Shown: piece by piece, positions 56,834-64,000 of the stretch
How the letters are laid out: every line of letters begins with the position of its first letter
Numbering within the stretch: position 1 is the stretch's first letter
Assembly: GCA_035235625.1 (NCBI GenBank)
Contig: CP141141.1
Coordinates: 8,112,968 to 8,176,967 of the forward strand
DNA length: 64,000 nucleotides
DNA from: Saururus chinensis
Lineage: Eukaryota; Streptophyta; Magnoliopsida; Piperales; Saururaceae
Direction of reading: 5' to 3'
Translations under genes and position numbers: made by a program
The notes under the pieces: generated by a model
What the model was told of the DNA's origin: nothing
The model's input: the letters and a program-made list of their open reading frames with translations, nothing else
The model's database searches: none

Positions 56834-59800
56834 TGTCATGACCCAGATTTTTTAAAGTATTTTTAAATAGCACGAACAGTAAGTAGAGAGAATTTTTTTT
56901 CTTTTTCCTTAAATACAAAACAAACCATTTAATTAAATATCCAGGTCATGATAATTGGGGTTCATAAATACGGATATCAAATCATATGATATTATTTAAC
57001 GTCTGAAAATTTATAAAGAATAGCTCATCCATCTAAGTACAAGTTCGTCATCCGTCTGAAAATAAATAACAAGTTGACTCTCACGCTAAAGGTACACTTA
57101 TGTACCGGAGTTGTAGAAATGCAGAAACTTCTTATGCTCGCCTGCCTTGGTCTCATTTGTCGTCGCCTAGAGAATCTGCAACTAAGCAAACTAAACAACA
57201 ACCACAACAATAATAGAACCTCCCCGCCTTTAGGAGAAGAGCTTCCAAAGGACAAAAGGTTTAATTAATATTTTTCGGATCGGGCCAACATCAACTGATG
57301 TTAGTTGCATACGTACTCATTAGACAACATCTCCAATGTTTCCAACAAGATCGGATCCAGATGTAGTTCTACCTAGAAACTACTCTATTGTACGAAGCAT
57401 AGCATCACACATGCAATGCTTAGGTATTTTTAACCAACTTACATTTTAATAAGTCCTTTAATCGTTCTACTTGTCTAATTAACAAGCAATATCAAATAAT
57501 GTTGTTAATTATTTCACATCCCTTATTCGATAATTAATACTATCAAATCTATAACTCGGAGATGACTCATCCCTCGAGAAATCTCTAAACAAAAGACTCC
57601 AACTTTGGAGTAGACTGCTTAACAGTAGCTTGACCCAAATCCACAGGGCTATCAATAGCCTGCCATGAATTTGGAGAAGAGGATCCCAATTGTGCTCATG
57701 GATACAGATTGACAAGAAGTACAAGTCATCCATGATGCTCATACAACTCCACTTTTCGTACATACTAAATAGTCTTGGGAAGACTTGCGGGAGACCCGCG
57801 GTAAAGACCCTATGGTCAATACCCAAACCATCGTGGTGATGAAGAAGCATATTGCAATCTCTAATATCCCAACTCTAAGAGAAAATGTCTTATAAGACAT
57901 TACTAATGTATCCATAGAAGCCTCAGGTCTTTATGACCATTGATTCCCCAAAACATCTGAACTTAGACTATATTATTTCTATCCAGTCAAGTATTCACTC
58001 AACCATTTGGGTCTTCTTCACCTTGTGAATTGGCCCAATAAATAGCTCATCCACTGAGCTATGACTCAGAGAACATCCCAAAATCACCCTCAGTTCATTA
58101 ACAAAGGTCAAATTTTATGTTAGGGCCCCGTTCACTCCATGAACTGGTCCCAACCCTAAAGAGGGTATTTTAGTCATTATCTTGATTAGGTGTTCTCCCC
58201 TCAATCCAACGACAACCAAAATCTCTTGATTAGTCTTTATTAACCTTAAGTTACTAATATAACTTAAAACATCAATAATAAAAGCATACATCAACATAAT
58301 CAACATAAATAACGTGCATTCACACCAATGCATAAATAATGAATAAGGGCTCATTGCACTCATTTGTAGGGCTAGGGCTCAGGAGTTCAAGCCCGAGAGC
58401 ATAAACAACTCTAGCGCATCCTGTGAGTTACAAATATGACACTCTAGTCGATCGATGCACTCAGTTGCAGACATGTAAAATACGCTGCTTTAAACCTGAT
58501 TTTAAAGTTATTTATATGGTACCCTAACTCTTGATTCACTAGGTCATCCGTTTTGACAGAAATAGAATATATTGCCCCTAAGGGGGTGAGGGTTATTTTA
58601 CCACCTAGGGTGTGATACCCTCCCTTGGGTCATTCTAGTCATTCTACTACCCCTCTATTGATTTAAGTCATTGACCTCTCACAAGGCTCCACTCTCAAAC
58701 CGACTCATGCTTTCATTCGCACGAATGTGGGCGGGTCCACTCAAAGGCGTATTTTTGTCATTTGGTTTAAGGCCTTATGATATCTGGCAGGTCCAAAATT
58801 GAAATCAAGCATACTACTTGACTTCATGGACTCTGTGTAATTTTCCTGGCATGTGACGGGGTCGTGAACCCCTTAAACCGACCCAGGTTTATTTAACAGT
58901 TTACGATTAATCCTAGGGATAAAAAGGTCAATTGCCCACTCACTGGGAATTTTTATTACTAAGCGGTTTGGTATATACTCAGGGCACACACTAAGCTCTT
59001 CTTGGAAATTTCTCCAATTTTAAAATCTACTCATACGCCCCTAAACCAGAGCCTCGAACTCTGGTAAAGTAATATTATACTATAATTTAATGAATAGGGG
59101 TAAAAAGGTCATTTTATAACCTCTAGGATTTTTACCTGAGCTGAAACTTTGTCAGAATACTCCCACACCTCTCAAGGTGCAACAATAATTTTCTAGGATA
59201 TTTCCCACACCTAAACCCTACTTAACTGGACCTGATTCAGTGGGTATTAAATTTTTTTTAATCAATTAGACCGGACTAAATCGGGTTGGGAAACCCAACC
59301 CGGTCCAGCGGCTGACGACCTGCATCATGGGTCATCTTCTCTGCGACCAGCTAGAGGCCGTCGGCGTCTAGTGGTGCCACCAGCACTGCGGCGAAGGAGG
59401 GGGCGACCCAAGGTTCTCAGGCTGTCAGAGCACGACAGAACAGACGAAAACGGTTCCGTCGCTGTCCGGTGGCTAGCCGGCGGCCAAAAGGCCGGCCTTC
59501 GTCTATTTTTTTTTAAAATAGTGTGCTTTGCCGCAGCTGGGGCCAACGCGGCCCATGCCGGTGCCACCGAGGCCAGTGCGGCCAGGCCCGTCGCGGCCTG
59601 GGCAGGCGCGGCCAGGACTGGCGCGGCCTTGGCTAGCGCCTGATTTTACTTTTTATTTTATTTTTTTTGCACCGGCCCGGCGTTTTGCTTGGCGGCAGCT
59701 GCGTGCTGGAGCCTGGCCTGCCAGACGCCACCACCAGTCGGTCGATGGCTGGTGACGGCCAGTGGCTGGCTGGTCAACACGGGCTGATCGGCGGCCGACC

Positions 59801-60447
59801 AGCAGATACGTGAAAATTTTACAAAAGAACTGAAATTACATAACAGTTTATGCACTGTTCAACTAAATTACAAATTACAGAAATTTAAATTTATTTAATA
59901 AACTTTAATTAATCTTCACTCGAGTACAAAGGCAACGATCCTACCTTAATCACCGATTTGTTGTCGATCGACCACCACCAAAGCTTCACCGGAAAAATCC
60001 AATTGCGCTCGTTTTCCTTCGCTCCAAAAAACCCCCCTTCCCTAAGAGCCCTAATTAACCTTTTTATACCCATCGAGATTAGGGTTTTCTAATCCCATTA
60101 AGAGTTGGGCTAATTGGGCAATTTGGCATATTTTTTATTAATTTCCGTCACCATAAATAATCGGGCCCGTAACGTGACTTAAACGGCCAATTTACGCGAC
60201 CAATTCAGGTAAACGGGTCTTGCACGCAATATATAACTTCAAACAGTAATATTTCCCTCATCTAAACTCCGATTCACACGTTCTTGGAGGCGTTTCGAAG
60301 CTCTTTCAGTCTACTTTCTAACTATATAGTTTTAGCCATAAATTATAAGCATTAGATAAGTTATTCTAATGATAAGGTTAAGGGGTCCAACACCCTAATT
60401 TCCACGTGTTTGACTTTCAGGAATTTAGAAAATTCTCAGACGTTACA
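56834..60447. mobile_element. Solo LTR C, 3.6 kb, with perfect 5-bp target duplication
   Basis: Starts TGTCATGACCCAGA and ends CTCAGACGTTACA, flanked by CAAGT on both sides. No polyprotein is present, so it is a solo LTR left by recombination between two LTRs, or a non-coding element of LTR form. It shares 3.4 kb with LTR block A (5860-9406) but lacks A's first 2.3 kb and its 133-bp repeats. A GC-rich stretch with GGCC-type repeats lies at 59300-59800; the ORFs there are composition artefacts. Confidence 0.85.
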
Positions 60448-60452
60448 CAAGT

Positions 60453-60679
60453 GCCCAAAATGTGATCCTATTGTTCTTTTTACTTTGACTTAGGTAATTA
60501 GTTGTGTAATTTTCTATTACTCAAATTGCATCGGATTGGGAAAATGGGTACTCATACCCCCGAAGGTTTCTAAGCTATGATTTGACTATTTCTAATTTCT
60601 CCTACTTTATTCATTCAGTTGCATCATATTTAACATTGATTGTATATTTTTCAAAAAAAAAAAATATATCCATGTGTAA
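60453..60679. other. Short spacer
   Basis: No feature recognised. Confidence 0.35.
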
Positions 60680-61175
60680 ATTTGGGGGCGTGATAACATA
60701 AGAATAGAACTAATAAGAGGAATGTCCATATCTGCAAGGAGACATCTAATCCACACAATCTCACAAGCATTTGCAACCATAACTCGGTATTCAACTTCAG
60801 AAATAGAATGGGAAACACAATCCTACTTCTTACTTCCCCAAAAGGAAAGAGAATCACCCAAGAAAACATAATAGTCAGTGTTGGATTAAGACATCACTAA
60901 CCCATCAAACATCAGAATAGGCTCCCAAAACAAGATTAGAGGAAGAAGAAAGATGCAAGCTCCTATAAAAACTGTCATGAATATAATATAGAATGTGAAG
61001 AATAGTATCTCAGTGAGTAGTCCTAGGAGAAGTGACTTACCACATGAACACTTTGATGAATATCAAGTTGGGTGACAGTGAGATACACCAATAACACAAC
61101 AACTTCCTGCTAACACGTAGGATTATCCAAAGCAATGCCCTCAAGTTTCAAATTGACTTCTATAGGACTCACAAC
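60680..61175 (-). pseudogene. Copia RNase H fragment, same family as intron 9
   Basis: Aligns with 34440-34930 of the intron 9 element: 'gcaaggag(c/a)ca(t)cta', 'ccacacaatctca', 'atcagaataggc(c/t)c', 'agtgagatacaccaat' and 'gtaggattatccaaag' occur in the same order. Many substitutions; no open frame. No LTR is attached. Confidence 0.8.
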
Positions 61176-61937
61176 ATGTGACAACCAATAATTTGACCCT
61201 AGTATTTTACTTACTCTAAGAAAATAATGAGCTTGAGTGTGGCACTTATATGGGTAGAAAGTACTATGAGAATGTCGTAATAGTACCAAGAATACAAACA
61301 ACGAAAGTTGGATAAGGGAGATGTGATTTTCAAAATATTTGACTTTGATGTTTATTCCAAATTTTTGTAACATGTACAACTTTGGACATGGGACCCGCTT
61401 AAATTCATAAATCCACTATCCCAACCCTTCATGAGTGGGCCCCAACACTATCAGTTTGGAATTGTTGAGATTTCCTAAGCCTAAGAACTTGAAATGAGAC
61501 CTAGCGGACCCTAGAAACCATCTAGAGATAAAAAATAATCATGATTTAGATCATGCCTAACATATATTGGTATTTAGGCCATCTATCACAACTCTGAACT
61601 TTGATTGACATGATTTAAGATGATTTGAAAATATAAGACATCTCTATAACGTTGTCTCAAATAGGCATCTTCATTATTCTGACTCTCTATAGGTCAACAA
61701 TCGCATCTAAGATAGAGTCCAAATTTGGAAGGACTTTGAGGACATGTGCAACTAGGGCATTCACCCCTTTTTCCTATAGATTGAGACCCAGACACTTTCT
61801 TTGGGATAAATTTTTGGTACAACAACTAGATATGGAAAGAGAAAGAGGGAGGAGGGACTTGCACACCAACAACCTGCTAGAGCCAACAATGCCGCAGTGA
61901 AATCTTAAGGGAAAAATGATAATTTTGTGTATATATA
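61176..61937. other. Unassigned intergenic stretch
   Basis: No domain-bearing ORF. The 82-codon ORF at 61652 has no recognisable feature. Confidence 0.4.
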
Positions 61938-64000
61938 TTATAAGATCCCTAACCCGGTCTATTTTAATTAATTATGTTGTTATTATGTAGTTTTGGTGTT
62001 AATTGGCCGATTTGTCATGTTTAGGGGTTAAAAGGGGATAACGATGGTTTTATTAAGGTTTTCATTTGATTTGATAAGTTCCCATACTAAACTTAATTTA
62101 TGTGATTTTTAGGGAATTTATGGGATTTTTTCAAAAAATTAAGGCGTGGGTCCCACGTTCATGTTTTTGGAGTAAAGTTCCCACAACACCCTAAACCCGA
62201 CTTATTTCATCATTAAAGATTTTTAAAAAAAAATTTCTTGACCTAAAATGAGTACATTATCTATTTTTAGTACAAAATTCTATTTGTACCCCAATTTCTA
62301 ATATGTATACCCTATAACTTACTGTAAATAGAAAATCCCAGCTCCAATCCTATTTGGGAAGGGCTGAGATCTAGGAGGCTGAGAATCCCTAATCCCCATA
62401 CCTAAGAAGGAAAGCTTAATTTATGTAAGATTAGTCTTGATTTTTCATTAATCTCTTAGGGTTTTGCTTAATATTTCTTAATCCCATCTTTTCTAAGGTT
62501 GAATCTTGTTTTACCCTACTAAAGTTTCTAATTTTAATCCATATTTTAAACCTCTAATGAGGAATTTTCGTTTTTAAACAAAGAAAGCCCTAGATCTACA
62601 AGTTTTTAAGTGATTTAAACTTAAATAATTAGATTTATTAAGGTATTAACTAAACCCTAAATGTGGGTAGGGATTTGAGGAGATTGAAGTTTGATTTTGG
62701 ACCAAGAGCTCACTGAAGGTGAGGGTTTTTTCTTTCAAAATGGGTTTATGTTTTAGATTTGAAGTTTGGAATGGTCTATGTGAGTTTTTCTTTATGTTGA
62801 GCTTTAATGGTGGGTTAAGCAAAATGTGTTCTTTTTAGATATTTTCTTGTGTTTTAATTGATAAATGACTAGATCTATCATTTTCTAAGCTTACATTTCA
62901 GTATTATGATGTTGGAAGTGAGATTGGGATGTTCTTGTTGATTTTGTGTATTTTCGGTTTTAGATTTGCAAGGTTGAAGACGAACTAGATTTAACTGTTT
63001 AGGCATTCGAACGGCCATCTGGCCGATCGAACGACCAAATGACAGTTTTTCCATTTTGTGTATTTTGTTCATTTTCATGTTATTCTTCCTAAATCTCATT
63101 GATTAAGATTATGATGAGTTATTTTTACTTAGAAATGCTATTGTAAGACATAAATTTTATCTTGAAAGCTATGATGTGGTTCAAGTATGAAATTAATTAC
63201 ATGTTATTAGATGTTAGCATGCTATTCTTCTTATCCTAAAGACATGCTGAGTGATTCTCCATATTTTACGTAGGATTCCAGCAAGCTTAAAGTATGAGAA
63301 TGGGCATGTATGCTTTCACATGACATGTTTAATTATGGGTGAACTATATCTCCATGTCTAGCTTAAGTGAAGTGATGATTTTGCTTACCTAAGTCTAGCA
63401 TGAAGTTGTAATTAACTTGGACTTGTGTTTTTTGAGGTTCTTACCGGATTTTATTCATGATTTCAGTAAGAAAGAACTATGATAGAATCATGAAAGCATG
63501 CATATTGTATAATGAGGGTTTGATCATGATGCGTATGTCAATGCTTAGATTTGAGCACTATTGCTTTGCACGCACTATGTGGAGGTAATTGTGGTGATTA
63601 TTTAACACATATTGATTAGGAATGATGTACATAGGGACTGATGGGAACATATCTCATGTATTAGGATTCATGTAGAGTTGCTAATGTATGTACCATGTTG
63701 CATGCATCATGAAAAGAGTTTTATGAATGATATTTATTGAAATTAGCCGGAATTGATCGATTAGATGCAATTGGGTGATATTGCTTTCCGGATTAATCGA
63801 TCGATGACATATCGAATTGGTTGGGTCCAAAAGGACGTGATTTCGTTTTGAGTTCCTATTTGGAACATGGTTTCTCCCTAGGTTTAGATGAGTTTATTGC
63901 GGCTGAGGTTAATTTATTAAGTTATGTGGACCCTGAAAATCTAGTATGGTATGCCCTCGTACACTAGCTACCATGTGTTCTAGTTTTCCCTTGTAGAAAT
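61938..64000 (-). mobile_element. Long LTR fragment related to block A, cut by the window edge
   Basis: 63300-64000 matches 4975-5650 of block A in reverse ('ggattaatcgatcgatgacatat', 'gttcctatttggaacatg', 'gtatgccctcgtacactagctacc'). The start near 61938, 'tataagatccctaaccc', resembles the TGTAAYATCC terminus. The sequence runs off the window just before the place where the 133-bp repeats would begin. Confidence 0.6.

Noticed and set aside
59325-59855. Ala/Pro/Arg-rich ORFs
   Set aside because: GC-rich part of solo LTR C; frames on both strands, no domain.
1-64000. tRNA, rRNA, snoRNA or microRNA genes
   Set aside because: I saw no cloverleaf with A and B boxes, no rRNA segment and no short hairpin with convincing miRNA features; a covariance-model scan would be needed to exclude them.

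Overview
The window is a piece of a flowering-plant nuclear genome. The evidence is long AT-rich introns with GT/AG borders, a 15-exon ALDH10 aminoaldehyde dehydrogenase gene, an intronless DYW-type pentatricopeptide repeat (PPR) gene, and abundant plant transposons: MULEs, Tourist- and Stowaway-like MITEs, Ty1/copia, and very long TG..CA LTR units. I cannot name the species. Only two host genes look intact: ALDH10 at 27338-40792 (+) and the PPR gene at 49854-51998 (+). Nearly everything else is transposon sequence, much of it nested.

Layout. 1-10003: nested remains of LTR retrotransposons, including two broken minus-strand ORFs and a 5.9-kb LTR-like block with 133-bp tandem repeats. About 10520-20145: a DNA transposon here called G1. 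It carries the N-terminal half of a plant mobile domain (PMD) gene and is split by a 4.9-kb LTR unit (13278-18153). 20155-27069: a complete 6.9-kb MULE with long inverted ends and a perfect 9-bp target duplication. It holds a broken MuDR-type transposase, the C-terminal half of a PMD gene, and a nested inverted pair of LTR fragments. 27079-41000: ALDH10, with a Tourist-like element in intron 2 and an antisense copia element in intron 9. 41000-46620: MITEs and short MULE-family ends. About 46772-49828: G2, a second, internally deleted copy of the G transposon in the opposite orientation, ending about 26 bp before the PPR start codon. 53000-64000: copia fragments and long LTR units, including a 3.6-kb solo LTR with a perfect 5-bp target duplication.

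How it fits together. Both host genes have transposons up against their 5' ends: G1 and the MULE are stacked within about 260 bp of the ALDH10 start codon, and G2 almost touches the PPR start codon. The two G copies can be read against each other. G2 preserves the empty target site of the LTR unit nested in G1, and G1 preserves a 622-bp segment that G2 lost between two 7-bp direct repeats. The candidates for something not previously described are the G family (PMD gene plus GC-rich palindromic tandem repeats) and the MULE family that carries transposase and PMD together, with a conserved terminal hairpin found seven times in the window.

All alignments were made by eye. Boundaries are exact where a target duplication is quoted and approximate elsewhere.
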